Assembly: GCA_009268125.1 (NCBI GenBank)
Contig: WBOU01000001.1
Coordinates: 124,001 to 188,000 of the forward strand
Source of the DNA: Chloroflexia bacterium SDU3-3
GTDB taxonomy: Bacteria; Chloroflexota; Chloroflexia; Chloroflexales; Roseiflexaceae
Length of the DNA stretch: 64,000 nucleotides
Direction: 5' to 3'
Under the pieces are notes generated by a model, which worked only from the letters and a program-made list of their open reading frames with translations, made no database searches and had not been told where the DNA came from. The position numbers and the translations under genes were made by a program. Positions 23,585 through 31,412 of this stretch are shown here, one piece after another. Every line of letters begins with the position of its first letter. The stretch's first letter is position 1.

Positions 23585-24547
23585 CTAATCTGCCGCCGCA
23601 TCCAGCGCGCGCCTGTGGCGGTGGGTGTGGCCCATGTGCTCCCAGCGGCGCAGGATGTGGCGCTCGCCGTCGCCCGCGCCCGCCGAGGCCAGCTCGCCGC
23701 GCTGCCGCATGTCGCTCAGCAGCCGCGTCACCGTCGAGCGGGTCGCGCCCACCGCCGAGGCCAGCTGGGCGTGGGTGACGCGCACATCCACCAGCGTGCC
23801 CTGCGGGTGCGCCCTGCCAAACTGCTCGGCCAGCACCGAGAGCACGCCCAGGATGCGCTGGTCGAGATGCTGGCGGGCCTGCATCGCGCCCCAGCCCTCC
23901 AGGCTGCGGATGCGCTCGCGCAGCAGCTCGGGGAAGTCCGGGGTCGAGGCGGCATCTTCCCATCGGCGGCTGAACACCATCGTATTTGTGTGGGCATAGA
24001 GCTGAAGGCAGCAGGCGTCGTCGGGGTGGCCCACCAGCAGCTGCCCAGGCCCGGCTAGGCCCATCAGCACCTCGCTGCCATCGCTGTGCAGCATACACTG
24101 GGCGACCACGCCATCTAGCACCTCGGCCACCTCATCATCGCCCAGGTCGATAGGCTCGCCTCGGCGGTAGCTGCGGCGCTGGCCGTGGCGGTGCGGCATG
24201 TGTGCAGGTGCGGGCTGGCCGCAGGCCATCTGGACGCACTGGATCAGAACCTCGCCGCGCAGGGCGGCGGGCAGCACCATCCTGGCCCCCGCCGCGTAGG
24301 CCGCCAGCATCAGCGCGGGGTCGTCGGCGGTGTTCCAGCCGATCCAGGGAATGCCGCGCCCCGCGAGCGCGTGACCCATGCGCGGTAGCGCGGCGGCCTC
24401 ATCCAGCGCCAGCAGCACCACGGCATCGCCGCCGCAGACGCTGGCCAGCACGCTTGGCTCGATCCGCAGGCGGTAGCCCTCGCGGTGGATCGCCTGCAGC
24501 GTCTCGTAGTCGGGCAGCTCGCGCCCGACGATCAGCAGATCGGCCAT
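23585..24547 (-). CDS. Crp/Fnr-like regulator with N-terminal pseudo-receiver and His-rich tail
   Basis: 320 residues. The N-terminal 110 residues (DLLIVGRELPDYETLQ.., VVLLALDEAAALPRM, AAYAAGARMVLPA) have the alternating pattern of a receiver domain but lack a clear phosphoacceptor Asp. A cyclic-nucleotide-binding-like barrel follows (about 145-225, LMGLAGPGQLLVG). The C-terminal Crp-type helix-turn-helix is RVTHAQLASAVGATRSTVTRLLSDMRQRGEL. The last 17 residues hold His304, His307, His309 and His311, a plausible metal site. It is the last gene of zinc operon A. ATG 24547 lies 2 nt after the V4R-like stop. A second, Zn-sensing regulator is an attractive but unproven idea. Confidence 0.75.
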   Translation of the reverse strand: MADLLIVGRELPDYETLQAIHREGYRLRIEPSVLASVCGGDAVVLLALDEAAALPRMGHALAGRGIPWIGWNTADDPALMLAAYAAGARMVLPAALRGEVLIQCVQMACGQPAPAHMPHRHGQRRSYRRGEPIDLGDDEVAEVLDGVVAQCMLHSDGSEVLMGLAGPGQLLVGHPDDACCLQLYAHTNTMVFSRRWEDAASTPDFPELLRERIRSLEGWGAMQARQHLDQRILGVLSVLAEQFGRAHPQGTLVDVRVTHAQLASAVGATRSTVTRLLSDMRQRGELASAGAGDGERHILRRWEHMGHTHRHRRALDAAAD

Positions 24548-24549
24548 GG

Positions 24550-25194
24550 CTAGTCCTTTGGCTCCTTGGCGATAGCGAAGGCGCACTTCTCGCAGCCGTT
24601 GCCCTGGCAGGCGGTCTGCTCGATTGGGAAGCTGCGCCCGCCCGTAACCCAGGTGAGCGCCTCTTCCAAAATACCCTGGGCCAGCGCGCCCGAGGGCCGC
24701 TCGGTGGTGCGGCCCCAGCAGATCGGGCATGCGTCGATGGTGTAGACAAACTGGCCGCGCTGCTCCTCCACGTGGGTCGGCTGGTCGCTGAAACGGTCGA
24801 AGGTCTGCGCGGTGGCGTTGAGCGCGATCTTCAGCTTCATGGTCAGCGGCATCAGCTTGAGCGCAAGGTCGGCCATGCCCAGCAGCGGCCCGAACTCCTT
24901 CAGGCCCAGGTTGAAGGCGTAGCGCCCGGCCCGCAGCTCCATGCCCCTGGCCCCGCGTGCGCCATACATCACGTGCGTGGCCTGCGAGATCGCGGACAGG
25001 TCGGCGAACGGAAACTCGCGCTTGAGATTGGCAGGCGGGTAGTTGCCGATCAGGTGTTTGGTGCCCGCCAGATTCAGCAGCGCGCTGACGCCGTTGCGGC
25101 CCATCACATCCTCTAGGCTCAGCAGGTAGAGCCGACCGATCAGGTTGGGGTAGAAGCGCGGCGCGCTGGTGTCTAGGGTTTCGGTATTAGTCAT
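24550..25194 (-). CDS. V4R-like (4-vinyl reductase domain) Cys-rich protein in the zinc operon
   Basis: 214 residues, cytoplasmic. The middle and C-terminal part fits a V4R-type domain: LKEFGPLLGMADLALKLMPLT, then FVYTIDACPICWGR with a CxxC, then EALTWVTGGRSFPIEQTACQGNGCEKCAFAI with a C-x5-C-x2-C cluster. V4R domains occur in BchJ and in sensors and bind small hydrophobic ligands; some carry a Cys cluster that binds metal. ATG 25194 overlaps the GNAT stop (ATGA). Its place between GNAT and the Crp-like regulator in the zinc operon suggests ligand or metal sensing. The function is not established. Confidence 0.65.
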   Translation of the reverse strand: MTNTETLDTSAPRFYPNLIGRLYLLSLEDVMGRNGVSALLNLAGTKHLIGNYPPANLKREFPFADLSAISQATHVMYGARGARGMELRAGRYAFNLGLKEFGPLLGMADLALKLMPLTMKLKIALNATAQTFDRFSDQPTHVEEQRGQFVYTIDACPICWGRTTERPSGALAQGILEEALTWVTGGRSFPIEQTACQGNGCEKCAFAIAKEPKD

Positions 25195-25817
25195 AGGCTT
25201 TCTGGGTTCTGGGGTTCGCAGGATACGCCATCGATGCCGAGCGCGTGGGGGTGCGGCGCGATCAGATCGTGCCCCGCCGCGTAGATCGCCTCGCAGTCGG
25301 CGTCCTCGGGTGGCGGCGCGGGTGCGGCCCCAAGCTCGGCGCGCCAGATCTCCTGCACGGGCGCGAAGCCCATGCGGCGGTAGAAGCGGCGGGCGGGAAG
25401 ATTCGATGCGGTCACATAGAGCTGGATGCGCTCGTAGCCGCGCCCGTGCGCCCAGCTCGCTCCCAGCGACATCAGCCGCCGCGCCAGATCGTGGCCGCGC
25501 AGCTCCGGCTCCACATACAGCGCCAGCAGCTCGGCCCAGTGGCGGTGGCGGAACAACGGCGAGTCGGTGTGGCCGTCCATCATCAGCAGGCCAACCGGAT
25601 CGCCCTCGCGCCAGGCCAGCAGCGTGAGGCCGTGGCCTGCGGCATGCAGGTGGGCCAGATGCTCGTCGAGCACATCCTGCCAGCCCTCGGCCAGGGCAAA
25701 GCGCGGGTCGAGCGCGGCATTGAAAGCGTGCAGCCGCCCGAACAGCAGCTGCACAGCCCACGAGTCAGCGGGCGCGGCGCTGCGGATGTCCAGCTTTTCG
25801 GTTAGGGTCTGAGTCAT
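25191..25817 (-). CDS. GNAT-family N-acetyltransferase
   Basis: 208 residues. The acetyl-CoA binding region is LLALYVEPELRGHDLARRLMSLG (about 110-132, with R-x2-G-x-A in place of the usual Q/R-x2-G-x-G/A), followed by the strand RIQLYVTASNLPARRFYRRMGFAPV, the classic GNAT C-terminal motif. The N-terminus contains RSAAPADSWAVQLLFGRLHAFN. It overlaps the Zur 3' end by 53 nt in another frame and the V4R-like gene by 4 nt. The substrate is unknown. Acetyltransferases appear in some Zur regulons, so a role in zinc stress is possible. Confidence 0.87.
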   Translation of the reverse strand: MTQTLTEKLDIRSAAPADSWAVQLLFGRLHAFNAALDPRFALAEGWQDVLDEHLAHLHAAGHGLTLLAWREGDPVGLLMMDGHTDSPLFRHRHWAELLALYVEPELRGHDLARRLMSLGASWAHGRGYERIQLYVTASNLPARRFYRRMGFAPVQEIWRAELGAAPAPPPEDADCEAIYAAGHDLIAPHPHALGIDGVSCEPQNPESL

Positions 25818-26262
25818 GTCTGTGATCCTCCGCTCGGCATGTGCCACATCGGCCATAGATCTCCAGCACGTGGCCCTGCACCGCGAAATCAAGCGCCGCC
25901 AGCGTGTCGGCCAAAGCCCGCTCGACCGAGCAGCCGTCGAGCAGGGTGGCGACCCCGCATACCGTGCAGATCACGCAGTGGCTGTGGCCCGGCAGCATGC
26001 GCACATAGTCGTTGGGCGCGTGGTGCAGCCTGCCGATCCAGCCGCGCTCGCGCAGCCACTCGATGGTGCGGTAGATCGTCGGGCGGCTGCAGCGCTCAGG
26101 CTGGCCGCCCAGCGCCGCGACCGCATCCTCGGCAGAGAACGGCGCATCGCGCTGGGCGATCCAGGCGATCACCGAGCGACGCGGTGTGGTCGAGCGGTGG
26201 CCGCTCTCCAGCAGTGCCCGCTCCACGCCATCGCGCCAGATCGCTGCGGCGGGGGCGCTCAC
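25765..26262 (-). CDS. zur: Zur, Fur-family zinc uptake regulator
   Basis: 165 residues. The Fur winged helix reads TTPRRSVIAWIAQRDAPFSAEDAV and RPTIYRTIEWLRERGWIGRLH. The metal sites are visible: His93 and His95, Cys99-x2-Cys102 and Cys139-x2-Cys142 (structural zinc), and His131 with Glu134. GTG 26262 overlaps the upstream cobW stop (GTGA). Zur represses zinc uptake genes when zinc is plentiful. Encoded in the same operon as two CobW proteins, it likely represses this operon through the dyad at 30516-30530, and possibly operon B. The C-terminal tail of about 20 residues after the last Cys (DHRHDSDPNRKAGH) is unusually His-rich. Confidence 0.93.
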   Translation of the reverse strand: MSAPAAAIWRDGVERALLESGHRSTTPRRSVIAWIAQRDAPFSAEDAVAALGGQPERCSRPTIYRTIEWLRERGWIGRLHHAPNDYVRMLPGHSHCVICTVCGVATLLDGCSVERALADTLAALDFAVQGHVLEIYGRCGTCRAEDHRHDSDPNRKAGHPQRRAR

Positions 26263-27278
26263 GGTTGCGCCCGCACCCACTCGTAGGCGGGCTGCGCCGG
26301 GCTGGCTGGTGCGCCCTCGTGGCAGGCGGCGAAGCTGCGCTCCAGTGTGGCCGCATCCACCCCGTCGGGCGTGCCGATCAGCACCAGCTGCGTGCGCGGC
26401 GGCTCCGCGCCCCACGGCTCGCCCACCACCAGCGAGACCCGCCGCCCAACCAGGTGGAAGATCACCCGCCGCTCCGGCGCGTCGGCCAGGGCAACCAGTC
26501 CCTTGCCACGGTAGATCGACACCGGCAGCGCGCCCAGCACCTCGCGCAGGCGGGCCAGCACCAGCGGTGTTTCGGATGTGTAGCTCCACGTGCCAAACTG
26601 CTGGGCGTGGTCATGATCATGCTCATGATTATGTCCATCAATCGCCATCGCATCAAGCGCGATGCGGTGCTTGCCCGCGCCCATCACGAACTCCAGCGGC
26701 ACCCGGCCAAACGTCGACTCCAAAATGCGGGCGCGCGGCACGATCTGGCGCACCCAGGTGTAGAGGAAGCCGCGCCGATCCTCGCCCACCAGATCCATCT
26801 TATTCAGCACCACGATGTCGGCGGCGGACACCTGATCGATCACCGTGGCCTCGTAGCCATGGCGGGCATCCACCTGCTCGGCATCCACCACCGCCACCAC
26901 GCTGTCAAGCATCAGCACGCCGCGCAGCTCGGGCATGCGGAAGGTCAGCGCGATGGCCAGCGGGTCGGAGATGCCGCTGGCCTCGATCACGATATAGTCA
27001 GGCGGGGTAGGGCGGCGCAGCACCTGCAGCACCACATCCAGCATGTCATCGCGCAGCGTGCAGCAGATGCAGCCGTTGGCCAGGCTCACCGCGCCATCCT
27101 CCACCTCCACCACCAGCTGCGTGTCCACATTGATGCTGCCGAAATCATTCACCAGCACGGCCACGCGCAGCCCGTGGTCGGCGCGCAGCAGCTGGTTGAG
27201 CAGCGTAGTCTTACCCGCACCCAGAAAGCCGGTCAGCACCATCACCGGCACAGGGGCCGGAAGCGTTGGGATATCCAT
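26259..27278 (-). CDS. CobW/COG0523 GTPase (second zinc-linked paralog)
   Basis: 339 residues. Walker A is GFLGAGKTT (17-25), the metal motif is C70-I-C72-C73, the switch region is [11 protein letters not shown], and NKMD gives guanine specificity. A His/Asp-rich loop ([13 protein letters not shown], near 220) marks the metal-binding insert of zinc-linked G3E GTPases. The C-terminal CobW_C domain runs about 235-325. ATG 27278 follows GAGGAG at 7 nt; an ATG 6 nt upstream would be too close to that site. It lies between the FmdB-like gene (14 nt) and zur (overlap). Expected role: GTP-driven delivery of zinc to a client protein. Confidence 0.92.
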   Translation of the reverse strand: MDIPTLPAPVPVMVLTGFLGAGKTTLLNQLLRADHGLRVAVLVNDFGSINVDTQLVVEVEDGAVSLANGCICCTLRDDMLDVVLQVLRRPTPPDYIVIEASGISDPLAIALTFRMPELRGVLMLDSVVAVVDAEQVDARHGYEATVIDQVSAADIVVLNKMDLVGEDRRGFLYTWVRQIVPRARILESTFGRVPLEFVMGAGKHRIALDAMAIDGHNHEHDHDHAQQFGTWSYTSETPLVLARLREVLGALPVSIYRGKGLVALADAPERRVIFHLVGRRVSLVVGEPWGAEPPRTQLVLIGTPDGVDAATLERSFAACHEGAPASPAQPAYEWVRAQP

Positions 27279-27292
27279 CCACATTCTCCTCA

Positions 27293-27523
27293 TCACCAGC
27301 GGCAGCAGCTGCAGCCGCCGCCGTGCCATACCCGCCCCGCGCTCTGCGGCTCGGCGGGGCTGCCCTGGGCGCGCGCCCCAGCGCCGATGCTGAAGCGGCT
27401 CACCTCGCGCACACAGAAGCCGTGGCAGATCGGGCAGACCGTGGGCATGTCAGCCAGCTCCATCGGGCGGCGCTCCTCCAGCTCGATCTCGCACTCGGGG
27501 CAGCTATACACATAGTACGGCAT
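27293..27523 (-). CDS. FmdB-type zinc-ribbon protein
   Basis: 76 residues. It starts [20 protein letters not shown], the FmdB/CxxC_CXXC_SSSS signature. Zinc-ribbon ligands are C8-x2-C11 and C30-x2-C33, followed by HGFC. The C-terminus adds a second Cys cluster (GGGCSCC) after a Gly/Ala linker. It overlaps the upstream gene by 20 nt and is 14 nt from cobW. FmdB proteins are small putative regulators. In this context it could be a zinc donor, acceptor or client for the adjacent GTPases; this is inference. Confidence 0.85.
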   Translation of the reverse strand: MPYYVYSCPECEIELEERRPMELADMPTVCPICHGFCVREVSRFSIGAGARAQGSPAEPQSAGRVWHGGGCSCCRW

Positions 27524-27968
27524 CTATCAGCCTTTCCCACACTGCGGCGGGCACATCGTTGGGAAGTGCGACATCGGCGTGCAGCCGCAGCTTGGCATCC
27601 AGGTGCGGCAGGCGCAGTGCGGTGGAAGCATCCAGCAGCGCCACCGAGAGCACCGCCCGACCCGCGACACGCATGCCATCGAGCAGCGTGGCCAGCAGCT
27701 CGGGGTCGGCGGCGGCGGGCGCGACCAGCAGGGCCACGTCGGCCCGCGCGGCGCGGATGGCCCGCAGCAGCTCGCTGGCGATGCCGCAGCACACGCAGCC
27801 GCCGCGCAGCCGCACCACGGGTGCGCCCAGGTCGGGCAGCGGGCGGTCGGCGTTGTCGAGCACCTCGACCGTGCGCCCGCTTCGCTGGAGTAAGCGCACA
27901 GTTTCGGCGGCTGAACGTTCTTTTAAAATAACCGATACGCCCAGCAGCGCTATGATCGACGGCTGCAA
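27504..27968 (-). CDS. CobW-like protein without a P-loop, keeping the CxCC motif
   Basis: 154 residues. The organisation resembles the first half of a CobW G domain: a first strand (PSIIALLGVSVILKERSAAE) where Walker A should be, then VEVLDNADRPLP, then GGCVCCG (Cys58, Cys60, Cys61), the CxCC metal motif, then ADVALLVAPAAADPEL in the Walker B place and VLSVALLDASTALRL. No GxxxxGKT is present, so GTP binding is not expected. TTG 27968 directly follows the WD40 stop. A GTTTCGGCGGCTGAACG repeat overlaps codons near the start. It may be a metal-handling pseudo-GTPase paired with the true CobW proteins. Confidence 0.6.
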   Translation of the reverse strand: MQPSIIALLGVSVILKERSAAETVRLLQRSGRTVEVLDNADRPLPDLGAPVVRLRGGCVCCGIASELLRAIRAARADVALLVAPAAADPELLATLLDGMRVAGRAVLSVALLDASTALRLPHLDAKLRLHADVALPNDVPAAVWERLIDAVLCV

Positions 27969-29141
27969 TCAGCGCTCCGCAGGCGCGGCATACAGCGCCA
28001 CCGTACCATCGGCGCGGCCCACCGCCAGCCAGCGGTCATCCGGCGACCAGGCGAGCTGGGCCACCGCGCTGCCGCCGCCAAGCTGGGCCAGCGGGCGGCG
28101 GCCCTTGCCCACATGCCACACCGCCACCAGCCCATCCTCGCCACCCGAGGCCAGCAGGCCACCGCGCCGCTGGAAATCCAGCGCGCTCACCATGTCCTCG
28201 TGCGCGGCCAGCTGAAGCGGGCGGCTGCCCTCCGGCCCCTTGCCCGCGCAGTCCCACACCGTCACCGTATGCGCGCCGCCAGTGGCCAGATAGCGGCTGG
28301 AAGCATCCCAGGCCAGCTCACGCACCTTGCTGGGGTAGCCCCACATCTGCAGATCCTGGCCGGTCTTGGCCACCCAGAAGTGCACGGTGGCATCCTGATC
28401 GCCCGTGGCGATAAAGCTACCATCAGGGCTCCACGCGATAGTTAGGATGGATCCTTTCCAAGAAAAGCGGCCCAGCGCCTCATCGCTCGCAGGCTGCCAG
28501 AATGCGATATTCCCATAGGTGGCCGAGGTCAGGATGGGAAAGTTACCCGTCGGCAGCGCCGACGCGCCCGACGTGCCTGCGGCGGGGCGGCCCCACACCG
28601 GCATCCAAGCCAGGCCCGAGATGGTGTTGGCGTGGTCGGGGTACTCGCGCACCAGCTGGCCCTGGGCATCCCACACCCGCAGCTTGCGGCCAGCGGCAGA
28701 AGCCAACAGCGGCGTGTATGGTTCGCTGGCCGCCGCCTCGGGGGCGGCGCTGCACCCGCGCGGGGTGCGAGCTGCGCTGCGCTGCGGCACGCTCCATGCC
28801 AGCCGCTCGACCCAGGCCGCGCCACCTGGCATGGCCGCCAGCTCCGCGCCGCTTGCGCTGTCCCACAGGCGAATCATGCCATCCTGACCGGCGCTGGCCA
28901 GCAGCCCGCGCCCATCGGGGCACCAGGCCAGCGCCAGTGTGCCGAAGCCGTGGCCGCGCAGCGTGTGCGCCACCGCGCCATCCGCCGCACGCAGCAGCGT
29001 GATCGGGCCGTTCACATCGGCCACCGCCAGCAGCGCGCCATCGGGCGAGAAAGCCAGCGCGCTGACGTGGTCGTCAATCGTGGCCTGCCACTGGGCGCGC
29101 AGGCTGGCCGCGCCTCGCCGCGACTCGCTTATGCCAAACAT
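27969..29141 (-). CDS. WD40 beta-propeller protein in the zinc operon
   Basis: 390 residues with about seven WD40 blades. Examples are VSALAFSPDGALLAVADVNG, LALAWCPDGRGLLASAGQDG ending in IRLWD, ILTIAWSPDGSFIATGDQDA ending in VHFWV, and VSALDFQRRGGLLASGGEDG ending in VAVWH. No signal peptide, so cytoplasmic. ATG 29141 overlaps the cobW stop by 13 nt, so the two are translationally coupled. Propellers serve as protein-binding platforms, so it may scaffold the GTPase with its client; no direct evidence. A CobW/WD40 pair inside a zur operon is unusual in model bacteria. Confidence 0.88.
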   Translation of the reverse strand: MFGISESRRGAASLRAQWQATIDDHVSALAFSPDGALLAVADVNGPITLLRAADGAVAHTLRGHGFGTLALAWCPDGRGLLASAGQDGMIRLWDSASGAELAAMPGGAAWVERLAWSVPQRSAARTPRGCSAAPEAAASEPYTPLLASAAGRKLRVWDAQGQLVREYPDHANTISGLAWMPVWGRPAAGTSGASALPTGNFPILTSATYGNIAFWQPASDEALGRFSWKGSILTIAWSPDGSFIATGDQDATVHFWVAKTGQDLQMWGYPSKVRELAWDASSRYLATGGAHTVTVWDCAGKGPEGSRPLQLAAHEDMVSALDFQRRGGLLASGGEDGLVAVWHVGKGRRPLAQLGGGSAVAQLAWSPDDRWLAVGRADGTVALYAAPAER

Positions 29142-30478
29142 GCCACAAACCCCTCGTTCAGCGCCGCGCGGTCCAGGTTCCGCCCGATGAAGATCAGCTT
29201 GTTGGCGCGCGGCTCGCCGCCCCACTCGCGGTCGGGCCTGCCGTCGAACAGCATATGCACGCCCTGGAACACAAATCGGCGCGGCTGGCCCTTGATGCTC
29301 AGCACGCCCTTCATGCGGAAAATGTCCGGCCCCTGGGTGCGCAGCAGGTCGCCCAGCCAGCGGTTCAGCCGGTCGGCATCCAGGTCGCCGCCCAGCGTGA
29401 TGCCCACCGAGCTAACCGCCTCGTCGTGCTCGTGGTCGGGCTTGTAGGCGTGGCTGTGCGCGGGGGCCAGCGGCTCGCCCTCGCGCAGCAGCGCGGCGTC
29501 GAACTCGTCGGGGTGGTGCTCGGTAAAGAGGGCGTAGGCCCCAGCGCTGGCGATCTCCAGCGTGAAGCTGGCCGCGCCCTCACCCACCAGCAGCTGGTAG
29601 AGCTGCTTGCCGGGGCGGATCGCACCGCCCTGGGCCAGCTCGCGCTCGCTGTCGGAGAAGGCCAGCACCGCGTCCATCTGCGCCGACTCTAGGTCGGCGG
29701 GCGTCGCGCCTTGGAGCGGCAGGGCCACCAGCTGCATGGCCGGCTCGGCGGGCACGGGCAGGCGCAGCTCGTAGCGGCCCGGCTCCAGCAGGTACGCGCC
29801 GCCCCACTCGAAGGGGTACTCCGGCTCCATAAACTGCGGGTCCACATCCATCGCGCGGTCGAGGTTGAAGCCGCCCACGTGCAGCACCTTGTCGAGGTCG
29901 ATCTGGGCGTTCTCGGCGCGGTAGATCTTGGCCGCGCTGTTGATCTGGGCGATGCGCGCCTCGACGGCGGCCAGCTCGGCGGGGGTGACGAGGTCGATCT
30001 TGTTGAGCACGATCACATCGGCGAAGGCGATCTGCTCCTGGGCCTCATCGCTGTCGTCGATGTGCATGCTGATGTGCTTGGCATCCACCAGCGTCACAAT
30101 GCCGTCGAGCTGGAGCTTCTGCTGCATCTCGTCGTCGACAAAGAAGGTCTGCGCCACCGGGCCGGGGTCGGCCATGCCGGTGGTCTCGATCAGGATGTAG
30201 TCGAACTTGTCGCGGCGCTTCATCAGGTTGCCCAGGATGCGGATGAGGTCGCCGCGCACGGTGCAGCAGATGCAGCCGTTGTTCATCTCGAAGACCTCTT
30301 CCTCGGCGTTGATCACCAGATCCTGGTCGACGCCCACCTCGCCAAACTCGTTCTCGATCACGGCGATGCGCTTGCCGTGCTGCTCGGACAAAATGCGGTT
30401 GAGCAGCGTGGTCTTGCCCGACCCAAGGAAGCCGGTGAGCACCGTCACCGGCACGCGCGCTGAAGCTGTAGCAGTCAC
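29129..30478 (-). CDS. CobW/COG0523 GTPase, long form, first gene of zinc operon A
   Basis: 449 residues. Walker A is GFLGSGKTT (16-24), C69-I-C71-C72 in NNGCICCT, switch LIETTGMADPG and guanine motif NKID. Compared with the short forms it has an insert of about 120 residues between the G domain and CobW_C (about 240-350: EWGGAYLLEPGRYELRLPV.., ALFTEHHPDEF), and a His-rich loop HSHAYKPDHEHDE near 370. The CobW_C domain ends with RANKLIFIGRNLD. GTG 30478 follows GAGAGGAG; a longer frame begins inside the operator. It is the leading gene, so it is the most directly Zur-controlled. Role: zinc-metallochaperone GTPase. Confidence 0.92.
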   Translation of the reverse strand: MTATASARVPVTVLTGFLGSGKTTLLNRILSEQHGKRIAVIENEFGEVGVDQDLVINAEEEVFEMNNGCICCTVRGDLIRILGNLMKRRDKFDYILIETTGMADPGPVAQTFFVDDEMQQKLQLDGIVTLVDAKHISMHIDDSDEAQEQIAFADVIVLNKIDLVTPAELAAVEARIAQINSAAKIYRAENAQIDLDKVLHVGGFNLDRAMDVDPQFMEPEYPFEWGGAYLLEPGRYELRLPVPAEPAMQLVALPLQGATPADLESAQMDAVLAFSDSERELAQGGAIRPGKQLYQLLVGEGAASFTLEIASAGAYALFTEHHPDEFDAALLREGEPLAPAHSHAYKPDHEHDEAVSSVGITLGGDLDADRLNRWLGDLLRTQGPDIFRMKGVLSIKGQPRRFVFQGVHMLFDGRPDREWGGEPRANKLIFIGRNLDRAALNEGFVACLA

Positions 30479-30515
30479 CCCTCGCTCCTCTCCATGCCAA
30501 GAGCATATTCTTAAA

Positions 30516-30530
30516 TGATACAACGTACCA
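30516..30530. promoter_or_regulatory. Putative Zur box of zinc operon A
   Basis: TGATAC-AAC-GTACCA is a near-perfect Fur-family dyad (TGRTAC-N3-GTAYCA). It overlaps the proposed -10 hexamer. A second AATGATACA half-site, inverted, lies at 30547-30555 next to the -35. Zur is encoded in the operon. Confidence 0.65.
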
Positions 30531-30546
30531 ATTAATGTTTAGACAA
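30518..30546 (-). promoter_or_regulatory. Promoter of zinc operon A
   Basis: On the minus strand TTGTCT (30546-30541) and TTGTAT (30523-30518) are 17 nt apart, 40 nt before the GTG start of the first cobW gene. Confidence 0.5.
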
Positions 30547-30573
30547 TGTATCATTAAGACTGGGTTTCGTCAA

Positions 30574-30635
30574 GATTCTTCACCACCAGGACTCCAAGGG
30601 GAACCAATAACCTCGAAAACACGAAGGGGAAAACC
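30574..30635 (+). repeat. Copy of the CACCACCAAGACTCCAAGG dispersed repeat
   Basis: GATTCTTCACCACCAGGAC followed by TCCAAGG, and a degenerate downstream tail with ACACGAAGG, match the left end of the element at 11051. Confidence 0.55.
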
Positions 30636-30689
30636 AGTTTGCCGCCCCAGCCTTGGCTGTATTGGGGTACGGCTATCGCGAAGCGAGAT

Positions 30690-30754
30690 CGCAGCTCAAT
30701 AAAAAAAAGATGGTGCGCCTCAAAAAGTGACATACCATCTCAATAAAAGCTGCG
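30690..30754 (-). terminator. Nested hairpin terminator after the 208-residue gene
   Basis: On the minus strand AGATGGT / ACCATCT (30740-30734 and 30714-30708) forms a stem followed by eight T residues. An outer CGCAGCT / AGCTGCG pair and direct repeats of CTCAATAAAA enclose it. Confidence 0.6.
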
Positions 30755-30768
30755 GCATCATCCCAAAG

Positions 30769-31395
30769 CTACGTTATTCGCTGGCAGACCTGAAAGCGCC
30801 CATCGGGCAAGGCCCATGCCTCCACCCACGGCTCGGCATCGCGAAATGTCCACACCAGCAACGCCGCGCTGGCAAAATCCTCCCAGTCCCCATCGGGCCA
30901 GGGAAAGTGCCAGCCGCCCACCACCGCCACCGGAGCGGTATCGCGGTAGAGCGGGCAAAGATCGGCATAGGCGCGCGCATAGGCCCGCTCCTCTTGGGGC
31001 GAAAGATCGCGCCCCAGTGCCTCGGCAGGCGGGAACGAGCGGGCAGGCATACCGCAGAGTGCCACACCGCCCGCATCGGGGCGCGGCGCAACCCCCTGCG
31101 CAACAATACCGCCGCCGCACGACTGCGTGTCGACATACACACTCAGCCAGCCGCGCTGCGGGAGCGCCAGCGCCACGCAGTCGAGGCTGATCACATGGCG
31201 ATATGGCCCTGGTGGCGCGGCAACAGCCCCCGCCCCGCCCCAAAGAGCCACCGCCGGATCGCCCACCGACGCCTCGTACAGCTCGACGCACGGGCGGGTC
31301 AGCACCCAGCCAGCCTCAACCAGATCGCGTGTGTCGGCATGCCCATCGCCTTTATGCCGGACGCCAAGCCAGCGCCGAATCCGCTCGATCAACAT
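30769..31395 (-). CDS. Hypothetical protein (208 aa)
   Basis: 208 residues, predicted soluble. It starts MLIERIRRWLGVRHKGDG. A possible beta-rich centre contains GPYRHVISLDCVALALPQRGWLSVYVDTQSCGGGI, and the C-terminal half has WHFPWPDGDWEDFASAALLVWTF, rich in Trp and acidic residues. I recognise no family. Four Cys are scattered without a CxxC pattern. It is preceded on the same strand by another hypothetical gene (17 nt) and followed by a terminator. Function unknown. Confidence 0.6.
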   Translation of the reverse strand: MLIERIRRWLGVRHKGDGHADTRDLVEAGWVLTRPCVELYEASVGDPAVALWGGAGAVAAPPGPYRHVISLDCVALALPQRGWLSVYVDTQSCGGGIVAQGVAPRPDAGGVALCGMPARSFPPAEALGRDLSPQEERAYARAYADLCPLYRDTAPVAVVGGWHFPWPDGDWEDFASAALLVWTFRDAEPWVEAWALPDGRFQVCQRIT

Positions 31396-31412
31396 GACAT
31401 CCAGCCTCTATC

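Noticed and set aside
25839-27515. 558-codon plus-strand open frame
   Set aside because: Covers zur and cobW in antisense, with Arg/His-rich low-complexity product.
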